Shown here piece by piece: positions 7,382 to 15,788 of a DNA stretch of 36,509 bases. The number at the start of each line of letters is the position of its first letter. The first letter of the stretch is position 1. The stretch covers positions 5,052,501 to 5,089,009 of the forward strand of contig NZ_AP024169.1 of assembly GCF_016591975.1 (NCBI RefSeq). The letters are read 5' to 3'. The notes under the pieces were generated by a model that worked only from the letters and a program-made list of their open reading frames with translations, made no database searches and had not been told where the DNA came from. Both the position numbers and the translations under genes were made by a program. The stretch comes from Anaeromicropila herbilytica. Lineage in GTDB: Bacteria > Bacillota > Clostridia > Lachnospirales > Lachnospiraceae.

Positions 7382-7948
7382 ATGAATGTAGATGAAAAGT
7401 TAGATTATTTTTATAAGTCAGCAATTGACGAAGCAACAGAGAAAAGCAATTCTATGATTCAAGAATATAAAGAATCTTTAGAAAAGATTTTTGAAGAAAC
7501 AAAAGCTAGCTTAGTGAAAAAAGCTGATATTAGTTTTGGTTTTGAATCTCAAAACTTAATTCGTGAAAAAAATAAAGTGTTATCGAACGAAACTAGCGAA
7601 TTAAGAAAAGTTTTAAGTGATAAAAGTTCTGAGTTAACAGAACAACTATTTGTTGATGTTGCGAAAAAAGTAAATGAGTATCGTAAAACTAGTGCATACA
7701 AAGATCTTTTAGTAAAACAGATCTTAGAAGCAAAAGAATACTCTAATACTTCTGACATTAAAATATTTTTAGACTCAGATGATAGGGAAATCTTATCAGA
7801 CATAGAACTTAAAACATCAAGTAAAATTGAATTAAGTAACTTATCATTCCTTGGTGGAACTCGAATTGAGATTCCAGCTAAGAATGTACTTATCGATAAC
7901 TCTTTTGCAACAAAACTTGCAGAACAAAAAGATACATTTACAATTTAA
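7382..7948 (+). CDS. ntpE: V-type ATPase subunit E
   Basis: This is the peripheral stalk subunit E, which with G/H holds the catalytic head against rotation. The 188-aa product has a long N-terminal coiled coil (residues ~5-110, many K/E/S) and a smaller globular C-terminus containing IKIFLDSDDREIL and FLGGTRIEIPAKNVLIDNSF. The latter corresponds to the conserved GGv-v-s-DG-I-DNT region of this family. The frame is open to GTG 7373, but that GTG is part of the AGGTGA ribosome binding site, so ATG 7382 is the start. It lies 15 nt after F and 58 nt before A. Confidence 0.9.
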   Translation: MNVDEKLDYFYKSAIDEATEKSNSMIQEYKESLEKIFEETKASLVKKADISFGFESQNLIREKNKVLSNETSELRKVLSDKSSELTEQLFVDVAKKVNEYRKTSAYKDLLVKQILEAKEYSNTSDIKIFLDSDDREILSDIELKTSSKIELSNLSFLGGTRIEIPAKNVLIDNSFATKLAEQKDTFTI

Positions 7949-8006
7949 CTTGAATAACTAAAGTAACGTTTCGTTATCATACATTATAAATGGGGGTATC
8001 TCCAAT

Positions 8007-9773
8007 ATGGAAAGAAAAGGTAAGATTTTTGGTATAAACGGACCAATCATATACCTAAAAGGTAATCTAGGATTTAAGATGGCCGAAATGGTATTAGTTG
8101 GTGAAGAAAAATTAGTAGGTGAAGTTATTTCCTTAACTGTGGATACTACTACTATTCAGGTATTCGAAGAAACAACTGGTCTTAGACCAGGCGAAGAAGT
8201 AGTTGGTACAGGAAGCGCAATATCAGTAACCTTAGCACCAGGTATTATTAGCAGTATCTTTGATGGTATTGAAAGACCATTAACTGAGATAGCAAAAGAA
8301 TCTGGAGCATATATTTCAAGAGGTGTTAACGTTGAATCCCTTGATACAAAAAAATTATGGGATGTTCACATCACAGTAAAAGTAGGCGATAAATTAAGTG
8401 GTGGTACTATTATTGCAGAAGTACCTGAAACTAGAGCTATTGTTCATAAATCAATGGTTCCTCCAAACGTATCAGGTACAGTTACAAAAGTAGTATCCGA
8501 TGGTCAATATACGATTAGTGATCCAATCATCACTATCGTTGATGCTGATGGTAATGAAAAGGAATTAACACTTACTCAAAAGTGGCCAATTCGTATTCCA
8601 AGACCATCTGCAAAACGTTACCCTGCAGATAGACCACTTGTTACAGGACAACGTATCATGGATACATTATTTCCTCTCGCAAAAGGTGGTACTGCTGCGA
8701 TCCCAGGTGGTTTCGGTACTGGTAAAACAATGAATCAACATCAAATAGCAAAATGGTGTGATGCTGATCTTATTGTCTACATTGGTTGTGGAGAACGTGG
8801 AAACGAAATGACAGAAGTTCTTGAAGACTTCTCAAAATTAGTTGACCCTAAATCAGGTAATCCTTTACTTGATCGTACAACACTTATTGCAAATACTTCA
8901 AACATGCCAGTTGCTGCTCGTGAAGCAAGTATCTATACTGGTATCACATTAGCAGAATACTATAGAGATATGGGTTACCATGTAGCTATCATGGCTGATT
9001 CAACATCAAGATGGGCCGAAGCACTTCGTGAATTATCTGGTCGTCTAGAAGAAATGCCTGCAGAGGAAGGTTTCCCTGCATACTTAGCATCTAGATTATC
9101 TGCATTCTATGAACGTGCTGGTTTCATGCAAAATCTTAACAAAACAGAAGGTAGTGTATCTATCATCGGTGCCGTATCACCTCAAGGTGGTGACTTCTCA
9201 GAACCAGTTACTCAAAATACAAAACGTTTCATTCGTTGTTTCTGGGCACTTGATAAATCACTTGCTTATGCAAGACACTTCCCAGCAATTAACTGGTTAA
9301 CTAGTTATAGCGATTACACTACCGATTTAGCACCTTGGTTTACTCAAAATGTTGGTACTGAATTCATGGATTACCGTAATCAAGTATTAGGTATCCTAAC
9401 AAAAGAAAGTGAACTTAATGAAATTGTTAAGTTGATTGGTAGTGATGTACTTCCTGATGATCAAAAACTTGTACTTGAAATCGCAAGAGTTCTTCGTCTT
9501 GGATTTGTTCAACAAAATGCATTCCACCCATCTGATACTTATGTACCATTAGATAAACAGATGAAAATGATGGAAGTAATTCTTTATTTATATGAAAAAG
9601 CGAAAAAACTTATTGGAATGAATATGCCAATGGCATTATTAAAAGAAAGTCCAATCTTTGACCGTCTTATTTCAATTAAATATGATGTTGCAAATGATGA
9701 ATTAGATAAATTCAATGATTATAAGCTTGCAATTGACGAATTCTATAATAACTTAATGAAATCTAACGCATAA
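8007..9773 (+). CDS. ntpA: V-type ATPase catalytic subunit A
   Basis: This is the ATP-hydrolysing (or synthesising) subunit, 588 aa, the usual length for bacterial A subunits. It has the N-terminal beta barrel, the A-specific non-homologous insert (about residues 110-190) and the nucleotide domain. The P-loop at about 234-241 reads GGFGTGKT, where the family consensus is GPFGSGKT. The proline is replaced by glycine and the serine by threonine, and the invariant Lys240-Thr241 are kept. YIGCGERGNEM, MADSTSRWAEALRE and SPQGGDFSEPVT are intact, including the catalytic glutamate of GERG. A GGGGG ribosome binding site precedes the ATG. Translation of B begins 13 nt after its stop. Confidence 0.98.
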   Translation: MERKGKIFGINGPIIYLKGNLGFKMAEMVLVGEEKLVGEVISLTVDTTTIQVFEETTGLRPGEEVVGTGSAISVTLAPGIISSIFDGIERPLTEIAKESGAYISRGVNVESLDTKKLWDVHITVKVGDKLSGGTIIAEVPETRAIVHKSMVPPNVSGTVTKVVSDGQYTISDPIITIVDADGNEKELTLTQKWPIRIPRPSAKRYPADRPLVTGQRIMDTLFPLAKGGTAAIPGGFGTGKTMNQHQIAKWCDADLIVYIGCGERGNEMTEVLEDFSKLVDPKSGNPLLDRTTLIANTSNMPVAAREASIYTGITLAEYYRDMGYHVAIMADSTSRWAEALRELSGRLEEMPAEEGFPAYLASRLSAFYERAGFMQNLNKTEGSVSIIGAVSPQGGDFSEPVTQNTKRFIRCFWALDKSLAYARHFPAINWLTSYSDYTTDLAPWFTQNVGTEFMDYRNQVLGILTKESELNEIVKLIGSDVLPDDQKLVLEIARVLRLGFVQQNAFHPSDTYVPLDKQMKMMEVILYLYEKAKKLIGMNMPMALLKESPIFDRLISIKYDVANDELDKFNDYKLAIDEFYNNLMKSNA

Positions 9774-9786
9774 GGAGGGAAAGAAT

Positions 9787-11193
9787 ATGTCAATAGAATA
9801 TTTAGGTTTAAATTCAATTAACGGCCCTCTAATTGCGATAGAAGGTGTAGAAGGCGCTTTCTACGAAGAAGTTGTTGAACTTACAGTAGATGGCACTGAA
9901 AAGAAATTAGGACGTATCGTAGAAGTATACGAAGATAAAGCCGTAATCCAAGTATTTGAAGGAACAGATGAAATGTCCCTTAACAATACTCATACAAGAT
10001 TAACAGGCCACCCAATGGAAGTTGCTCTATCAGAGGATATCCTTGGTCGTGTATTCAACGGTATTGGTCAACCAATCGATGGACTAGGTCCTATTATCTC
10101 TGATGATAAGAGAAACGTAAATGGTCTTCCATTAAACCCAGTATCAAGAGAATACCCAAGAAACTTTATTAAAACTGGTATCTCTACAATTGACTGTTTG
10201 ACTACTTTAATTCGTGGTCAAAAATTACCTATCTTCTCAGGTAATGGTCTTCCTCACGATCAATTAGCTGCACAGATCGTACGTCAAGCATCACTTGGTA
10301 GTGATTCTGATGAAGAATTTGCGATTGTATTCGCTGCAATGGGTGTTAAACATGACGTTGCCGAATTCTTCCGTAAAACATTCGAAGAAAGTGGCGTTAG
10401 TTCACACGTTGTTATGTTCCTTAACTTAGCAAATGACCCAGTAGTTGAACGTCTTATCACTCCTAAGGTTGCACTTACTGCTGCTGAATATTTAGCTTAT
10501 GAAAAAGGAAAACACATCCTTGTTATTACAACAGATATGACTTCCTTCGCAGAAGCAATGCGTGAGGTTTCATCTTCTAAAGGTGAAATTCCAAGTAGAA
10601 AAGGTTACCCAGGATACTTATATAGTGAATTAGCTACTTTATATGAGCGTGCTGGTATCGTTAAAGGCGCGAAAGGTTCTGTTACTCAGATTCCTATCTT
10701 AACAATGCCTAATGATGATATTACTCACCCAATTCCTGACTTAACAGGATATATTACTGAGGGACAGATCGTTCTTGAACGTTCTTTATATCAAAAAGCT
10801 GTATATCCACCAATTAACGTATTACCTTCACTATCACGTCTTATGAAGGATGGTATCGGTAAAGGATATACGAGAGAAGATCACAATGACCTAGCAAACC
10901 AATTATTCTCTTCTTATGCAAGAGTGGGTGAAGCTCGTGCCCTAGCAAGCGTTATTGGTGAAGATGAGTTATCACCACTTGATAAGAAGTATCTTAAATT
11001 TGGTGCTGCATTTGAAAGTCAGTTTATTACTCAAACTACTACAGAAGATAGATCAATTGAGTATACCTTAGATCTAGGTTGGGAACTACTTACGATCTTA
11101 CCAAGAGAAGAACTTGACCGTATCGATACTAAGATTCTTGAAAAATATTATAAAGCACCTACTAATAATGAAAGTGTTGAGAATGAAGAATAA
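9787..11193 (+). CDS. ntpB: V-type ATPase non-catalytic subunit B
   Basis: This 468-aa regulatory subunit alternates with A in the A3B3 head. The P-loop is degenerate (FSGNGLPHDQLAAQI), as expected for B subunits. Other hallmarks are FAAMGVKHDVAEFFRKTFEESG, NLANDPVVERLITPKVALTAAEYLAYEKGKHILVI, the arginine-rich SRKGYPGYLYSELATLYERAG and ITEGQIVLERSLYQKAVYPPINVLPSLSRLM. AAGGAGGG lies 7 nt before the ATG, the strongest ribosome binding site in the operon. It is followed 18 nt later by D. Confidence 0.98.
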   Translation: MSIEYLGLNSINGPLIAIEGVEGAFYEEVVELTVDGTEKKLGRIVEVYEDKAVIQVFEGTDEMSLNNTHTRLTGHPMEVALSEDILGRVFNGIGQPIDGLGPIISDDKRNVNGLPLNPVSREYPRNFIKTGISTIDCLTTLIRGQKLPIFSGNGLPHDQLAAQIVRQASLGSDSDEEFAIVFAAMGVKHDVAEFFRKTFEESGVSSHVVMFLNLANDPVVERLITPKVALTAAEYLAYEKGKHILVITTDMTSFAEAMREVSSSKGEIPSRKGYPGYLYSELATLYERAGIVKGAKGSVTQIPILTMPNDDITHPIPDLTGYITEGQIVLERSLYQKAVYPPINVLPSLSRLMKDGIGKGYTREDHNDLANQLFSSYARVGEARALASVIGEDELSPLDKKYLKFGAAFESQFITQTTTEDRSIEYTLDLGWELLTILPREELDRIDTKILEKYYKAPTNNESVENEE

Positions 11194-11211
11194 AGCTTAA
11201 GAGGTGAGTGA

Positions 11212-11835
11212 ATGAATCCAAATACTTTTCCTACAAAGGGTAATTTAATATTGGCGAAAAACTCTCTTGCTCTTGCAAAACAAGGCTATGAGCTAATGGA
11301 TAAAAAGCGTAATATTCTTATTCGAGAACTTATGGAACTAATCAGTACTGCAAAACACATTCAATCTGAGATTGATAGTACCTTTACAGAAGCTTATGCT
11401 GCACTTCAAAAAGCGAATATTGAAATGGGTATTCGTAATGTATCTGATGTCAGCAGTTCTGTTCCTGCAGAAGATTCTATTCGAATAAAGTACAGAAGTA
11501 TTATGGGTACCGAAATTCCTCTTGTAGAATACAATGATATTGAGCAGAAACCTTCTTATTCATTTTATGGTACAAAGGTATCTTTAGATGAAGCATGTAA
11601 TCACTTTTCAAAAGTAAAAGAGCTTACCATTCATCTTTCCATGATTGAAAATTCAGCGTACCGATTAGCTACTAATATTAAAAAGACCCAAAAACGTGCA
11701 AATGCCCTTAAAAATATTACGATTCCTCAATACACTAGTTTGACAATAGAGATTCAAAATGCTCTAGAAGAAAAAGAGCGTGAGGAATTCACAAGACTTA
11801 AGGTAATTAAACGTACACAGTCTAAAAAGAAATAA
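11212..11835 (+). CDS. ntpD: V-type ATPase subunit D (central shaft)
   Basis: This 207-aa coiled-coil rotor shaft fits into the A3B3 head and transmits torque to the ring through F and C. The N-terminal signature NTFPTKGNLILAKNSLALAKQGYELMDKKRNILIRELM and the C-terminal helix YRLATNIKKTQKRANALKNITIPQY are both characteristic (T-K-x-x-L and R-R-V-N-A-L-E motifs of the family). The tail ends KRTQSKKK. The ATG follows AAGAGGTGAG. This is the last gene of the operon, and a strong terminator begins 8 nt after the stop. Confidence 0.96.
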   Translation: MNPNTFPTKGNLILAKNSLALAKQGYELMDKKRNILIRELMELISTAKHIQSEIDSTFTEAYAALQKANIEMGIRNVSDVSSSVPAEDSIRIKYRSIMGTEIPLVEYNDIEQKPSYSFYGTKVSLDEACNHFSKVKELTIHLSMIENSAYRLATNIKKTQKRANALKNITIPQYTSLTIEIQNALEEKEREEFTRLKVIKRTQSKKK

Positions 11836-11842
11836 AATAATC

Positions 11843-11881
11843 AAATGGGTAATCTAGAACATCTAGATTACCCATTTTTTA
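11843..11881 (+). terminator. Terminator of the V-ATPase operon
   Basis: Perfect 16-bp arms (AAATGGGTAATCTAGA at 11843-11858 and complement at 11862-11877) enclose a 3-nt loop and run into TTTTTT. This is a textbook intrinsic terminator eight bases after the ntpD stop. Confidence 0.95.
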
Positions 11882-11936
11882 TATCTTATTTCGCAAAATA
11901 TTGGTACTATTTTAATAACTAAATGATTTTTTATTA

Positions 11937-11965
11937 TTGCCAGACTTATAGAAATAAACTATAAT
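11937..11965 (+). promoter_or_regulatory. Promoter of the D-Ala-D-Ala carboxypeptidase gene
   Basis: TTGCCA (11937-11942), a 17-nt spacer and a perfect TATAAT (11960-11965) lie about 140 bases before the gene. The leader of about 130 nt contains a stem with ATCGCT/AGCGAT arms around 12010-12036. Confidence 0.75.
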
Positions 11966-12102
11966 GTTTATGTGGTTTTGCTAAAAATTCCACTCATATA
12001 TTGTTTATAATCGCTGTATTTGTAATATATAGCGATAAATTTAATTATATATCCACACCAATCAAAAACAAGCGAAAGCACTAAGATAGGAGTTAATTTT
12101 TA

Positions 12103-13470
12103 ATGAAAAGAATAGTAACAATACTTCTAATAAGTTTATTAGTATTTTCTGATTCACATACAGTATATGCTGCTAAAGCAAGGAAGGATAACCCTAGTAA
12201 TACAGTATGGCCAAAAGGTCCTTCTGTTACATCAGATGCTGCAATTATAATGGATGCCAATACAGGCCTTATTTTATATGAAAAGAATATTCACAAACGC
12301 TTTTATCCTGCAAGTATAACAAAAATATTAACAACATTATTAGCAATAGAAAATTGTTCACTGAACGAAATTGTTACTTTCTCTAGAACTGCTATATTTG
12401 GTATTGAACGTGATAGCAGCCATATAGGTATTGACGTTGGTGAAAAACTAACTGTTGAACAGTGTTTATATGGTATTATGCTAGAATCTGCAAATGAAGT
12501 AGCCTATGGAATTGCAGAACATGTTGCTGGCAACATGAAGTCTTTTGCTGATTTAATGAATCAAAAAGCAAAAGAACTTGGCTGTAAAGATTCTCATTTT
12601 GTTAACTCAAATGGTTTACATAATGATAAACATTATACAAGCGCATATGACATGGCACTCATATCGAAAGCTGCAATAAGCAATAGTACATTTCGTAAGG
12701 TAACTTCAACAGTATCTTATGTAATACCACCAACAAATATTCAAAAGGAGTCTAGGTATTTAACAAACCATCATAAAATGTTACGTAGTACTTGTTATCA
12801 TTATGATGGCTGTATAGGCGGTAAAACTGGCTATACGACCATATCTAAGAATACACTTGTTACATTCGCTAAAAAGGGCGATCTGGAGCTCATATGTGTA
12901 GTTATGCATTCAGATCCAGTCCATCAGTACACCGATACCGCTGAGCTTTTAGACTTTGGCTTTAATAATTACACAGCATATAACCTTTCAGAACAAACTG
13001 GTACTGCCTTAAGTGACAATACACCATTTTTCACTAGATATAATACCTTGTTTGACAAGCAAAATACACCACTACAAACTTCTACAAAAGGTATTGTTGT
13101 ATTACCTAATTCCGCAAATATAAAAGATGTAACGAAATCAATTAATTATAGTAATAAAACCGGGGATTCAAAGGATAACACTGTAATTGGTTCTATCACA
13201 TATACTTACAAAGGTAAAACAGTAGGTACTTCTGATATAACATATGATAGTACTAAAACAAAAACTTTACTTATTGATCAAAATCAAAATAAAACCACAA
13301 ATAAATATGATACTCTTGATGCTAATAAACATCTGAAATTATTTATAATTATATGTATATCTTCCATTGTTTGCCTCAGCTTTATTGCTTATTATATTTT
13401 GGTTGTTCGTGCGAGAAGAAGAAATTCTGCATACTTTAGAAAATCCAGGACAAGCAATCGATATTATTAA
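12103..13470 (+). CDS. D-alanyl-D-alanine carboxypeptidase, membrane-anchored (PBP5/DacF type)
   Basis: This serine-type carboxypeptidase trims the terminal D-Ala of peptidoglycan stem peptides outside the membrane. It has a signal peptide with likely cleavage after VYAA (residue ~24). The three penicillin-binding motifs are complete: S71-I-T-K74, S130-A-N132 and K242-T-G244. A catalytic domain to about residue 300 is followed by a smaller C-terminal domain. A membrane helix at about 413-437 (LFIIICISSIVCLSFIAYYIL) ends in an arginine-rich cytoplasmic tail. PBP5 and DacA/DacF use an amphipathic helix, so a true transmembrane anchor is a variant often seen in clostridial homologues. The 455-aa length fits. 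AGGAG lies 10 nt before ATG. It is monocistronic, with its own promoter and a shared terminator at 13501-13557. Confidence 0.93.
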   Translation: MKRIVTILLISLLVFSDSHTVYAAKARKDNPSNTVWPKGPSVTSDAAIIMDANTGLILYEKNIHKRFYPASITKILTTLLAIENCSLNEIVTFSRTAIFGIERDSSHIGIDVGEKLTVEQCLYGIMLESANEVAYGIAEHVAGNMKSFADLMNQKAKELGCKDSHFVNSNGLHNDKHYTSAYDMALISKAAISNSTFRKVTSTVSYVIPPTNIQKESRYLTNHHKMLRSTCYHYDGCIGGKTGYTTISKNTLVTFAKKGDLELICVVMHSDPVHQYTDTAELLDFGFNNYTAYNLSEQTGTALSDNTPFFTRYNTLFDKQNTPLQTSTKGIVVLPNSANIKDVTKSINYSNKTGDSKDNTVIGSITYTYKGKTVGTSDITYDSTKTKTLLIDQNQNKTTNKYDTLDANKHLKLFIIICISSIVCLSFIAYYILVVRARRRNSAYFRKSRTSNRYY

Positions 13471-13500
13471 TTGACCAAAAATAAGTTACTTATTAACATT

Positions 13501-13557
13501 ACAAGAAATAAAAAAAGAAATACTGCACTATGCATTATTTCTTTTTTTTATTTCTTG
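13501..13557. terminator. Bidirectional terminator overlapping a stop codon
   Basis: An imperfect inverted repeat has left arm 13501-13527, loop CTA 13528-13530 and right arm 13531-13557. It is A-rich on one side and T-rich on the other, so it can terminate both convergent genes. The three-base loop is exactly the stop codon of the minus-strand exonuclease gene, and one arm encodes its last nine codons. Confidence 0.85.
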
Positions 13558-14511
13558 TAATCGTTTATTATTTCTTTTCTTTCTTCTTTTAACTCTTAGT
13601 TCTTCTTGCTTGAATTTAATTAAGTTTGCTTCTTCTTCGCTTACAATTTTAAGGGTTTTTACTGCAAAACTCTTTCCATCTATCGTTTTTTTAATACGTA
13701 TTTTACCCACGATGTAGCCATGTTCTTTACAATATGCTAAGCAATAATATACCTTAGCACTTGATGAAAACCAACGAATTTTTTTGGTGGCTCTTTTACC
13801 ACATTTATAGCATACTGTAGATCTAACATCCTTATCCTGTAATGCTAACTCTTTTGAATTAAATTCTGTTGATATTTCTTTTGAATAATTCTCATAGACT
13901 AATTTGATTTCATCTTCTTTTCTTTTAGGATTATAGAAATAATCCAAGGAATAGTTTTTCTGAGCAATATCTATATCCATTTGTTTAAATATTAATGCTG
14001 CATAATTTGCGTCATTTAACGCCCTATGAAAGGATTCCTTTTTACTTATATTAATATAATCAATGGCATATTCTAATGTCCTTGTAATTTCTGCATTATC
14101 GTATATCAATGCAAATATTTTCTGTATATCATAATACTTTATAGGCCTATCTCTTAATTCTTTAACTTGGAAATACTTCATATTTCGTTGCATTTCTGTT
14201 AAATCCATCGCTCCCCAAGTACAAAAGATATAGTCATCCCCACACCAATCAAAAAAATGTTTTATAACTTTTGGAAAAGTTTCTTTGTTCTTTAAATCTT
14301 CCATTTTTATATGAATAATTTCTTCAGTTTTATAATGTATCTCATGATATATTTGGGGTTTAATTAATTCACTAAATTCAGAAATCTTGTTCCTGTCTTC
14401 ATCTAATTTAACAGCACCTATCTCTATTATTTCGAAAGGTATCTCTTTATTTTCAGTGCCCTTCCCTGTTGGACTTTGATTCCATTCTAGATCCAATATG
14501 ATGTAGTTCAT
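13528..14511 (-). CDS. DEDDh-family 3'-5' exonuclease with C-terminal zinc-finger-like segment
   Basis: This 327-aa protein contains an RNase T/DnaQ-type exonuclease domain at residues ~1-185. All five DEDDh residues are visible: D7 and E9 (ILDLEW), D103 (GAMDLTE), H162 and D167 (FHRALNDANYAA). The fold in this family removes nucleotides from 3' ends of RNA or DNA with two metal ions. The specific substrate is unknown; KapD-like proteins are the nearest type I recall. The C-terminal third adds C234-x2-C237 and C257-x3-C261 with H264, which could bind zinc. It ends in a strongly basic tail (KRRKKRNNKRLQEIKKRNNA) suited to nucleic-acid binding. The ribosome binding site is weak (GGTGA at 6 nt). 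The stop codon lies in the loop of the bidirectional terminator. Confidence 0.85.
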   Translation of the reverse strand: MNYIILDLEWNQSPTGKGTENKEIPFEIIEIGAVKLDEDRNKISEFSELIKPQIYHEIHYKTEEIIHIKMEDLKNKETFPKVIKHFFDWCGDDYIFCTWGAMDLTEMQRNMKYFQVKELRDRPIKYYDIQKIFALIYDNAEITRTLEYAIDYINISKKESFHRALNDANYAALIFKQMDIDIAQKNYSLDYFYNPKRKEDEIKLVYENYSKEISTEFNSKELALQDKDVRSTVCYKCGKRATKKIRWFSSSAKVYYCLAYCKEHGYIVGKIRIKKTIDGKSFAVKTLKIVSEEEANLIKFKQEELRVKRRKKRNNKRLQEIKKRNNA

Positions 14512-14630
14512 TTTTTCACCAACTTTACTCTTATGGTTTTACTCCCATTTCTATATACGATGATATCATACAGCTCCCATCTGCTCCATTAATGCCAGCA
14601 AAACATGAGTGTATATATTCTTAATTTACA

Positions 14631-15215
14631 TTAACTTAATTGATTAAATAGTAGTGCAATTTCATCTGGGCTAAGCTTCTTGTTAGGATCTGACATATCT
14701 ATATCAAGAGCAGCTAATTTTTCATCAACTGATTGATTTTCATTATTTTCTTTTATATTGTCATTTCCTGATTCTCTTTTACTTACTTCATTATTTTTTA
14801 ATACAGAACTTTGTATATTTTCTAATATTTCGTTATATTTACTACCATACATTATTATAGTATCATTTAGCGTTTTTTGTTCCTCTAATAGCTTAGTTAT
14901 GACAAATAATTTATCATCTATCAAATTATAGCTTTTTTTGGTTGAAACATAAATAGCCTTTTGTATATTTTCCATCTCTTCTAATTTTTTGTTAAGACTT
15001 TCATAGTTACAACTATCATTTGCTTCATTTTTTCGTAATCCATCAAGTTGCGTAATTCCTACATCTAAAACTAAATATGCAGAAATAAGTACGACCACTC
15101 CCATTCCTATAATACTAATTAAATCATTTCTTGTTTCTAGTAAGCAATAAGCTTCCATCATTATACTTAATAAAAAAAATAAACTAAAACCTATAAAACT
15201 AAACTTATGCTTCAT
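14631..15215 (-). CDS. Small membrane coiled-coil protein with C-terminal SPDEIALLF motif, function unknown
   Basis: I do not recognise a named family. The 194-aa product has two membrane helices near the N-terminus (about residues 7-24 and 33-52). A long cytoplasmic coiled coil (about 68-145) and an Asn/Glu-rich linker follow. The C-terminal tail is DIDMSDPNKKLSPDEIALLFNQLS. That tail resembles the short (L/I)S-x-(D/E)EI-x-A-LL-x peptide found at the N-termini of FliM and FliY and in other motility proteins, where it is a docking peptide. The link to motility is inference only. The ATG at 15215 has GGGGAG at 5 nt, within the recurring leader element. The next gene (exonuclease) starts 119 bases downstream and may be cotranscribed. 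Confidence 0.75.
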   Translation of the reverse strand: MKHKFSFIGFSLFFLLSIMMEAYCLLETRNDLISIIGMGVVVLISAYLVLDVGITQLDGLRKNEANDSCNYESLNKKLEEMENIQKAIYVSTKKSYNLIDDKLFVITKLLEEQKTLNDTIIMYGSKYNEILENIQSSVLKNNEVSKRESGNDNIKENNENQSVDEKLAALDIDMSDPNKKLSPDEIALLFNQLS

Positions 15216-15218
15216 GTT

Positions 15219-15276
15219 AGCTCCCCTCCGTCGCCATTGGCGATATACAAATCAGGGGTGTGAATTAATTTCACAC
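15219..15276 (-). promoter_or_regulatory. Structured 5' leader element, copy 2
   Basis: On the minus strand this has hairpin A (GTGTGAA/TTCACAC, 15276-15258), the linker CCCCTGATTTGTATA, hairpin B (TCGCC-AAT-GGCGA, 15243-15231), and then GGAGGGGAG, the ribosome binding site of the following gene. CCCCT before hairpin B is complementary to AGGGG of the ribosome binding site, so a pseudoknot-like pairing could mask it. It matches the element at 1851-1914. A degenerate partial repeat (CAAATC-GAGG-x-GTGAAAT) lies further upstream at about 15306-15338. Confidence 0.45.
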
Positions 15277-15485
15277 TAGATTCTATTAGCAAATTCTAAT
15301 CGCTTTCAAATCGAGGTAGTGAAATAAATTTCTCCACACTATTATCCTCATTATTTGTATTTTATTGTTTATTCTCATACTATTGTGACTACTATATGAT
15401 AATCATAATATATTTTGTATATTATTACAATCATTTGTATTGTAAGATTTTATAATATATAAAATAACTAATCATATATTATAAA

Positions 15486-15524
15486 AAATGCTGTAAGTCC
15501 AATTCTAGGGCCTACAGCATTCAA
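15486..15524 (-). terminator. Terminator of tRNA-Arg
   Basis: On the minus strand AATGCTGTAGGCCC and its imperfect complement (one mismatch) form a stem of about 14 bp, followed by TTTTTT. It lies 7 nt after the tRNA. Confidence 0.85.
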
Positions 15525-15530
15525 AATAAA

Positions 15531-15602
15531 CACCCCCAACAAGAATCGAACTTGTAACTAGCCCTTAGGAGGGGCTTGTTATATCCATTTAACTATGAGG
15601 GC
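15531..15602 (-). tRNA. tRNA-Arg (anticodon CCT)
   Basis: On the minus strand the acceptor GCCCTCA pairs with TGGGGGT (one G.U at the end and one inside). The D-arm is GTTA/TAAC with an A-T-rich loop. The anticodon arm is AGCCC-CTCCTAA-GGGCT, giving CCT, which reads AGG. The T-arm is ACAAG-TTCGATT-CTTGT. The discriminator is G and no CCA is encoded. It stands alone with its own terminator. Confidence 0.92.
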
Positions 15603-15788
15603 ATGCAGACATATTTATAATTGTAAAATCATGTCTTACACTAATATACTATTTTCATTTGTATATTTTAGCAACATATCTATTTTATCTTTAAATTATA
15701 TTTAAGTCAATATTAATATTATAATAAATTTAATCACAATTATGTGCTTTATTGAACCAAAACTTCATTTTTACTATTAAGATACAAC

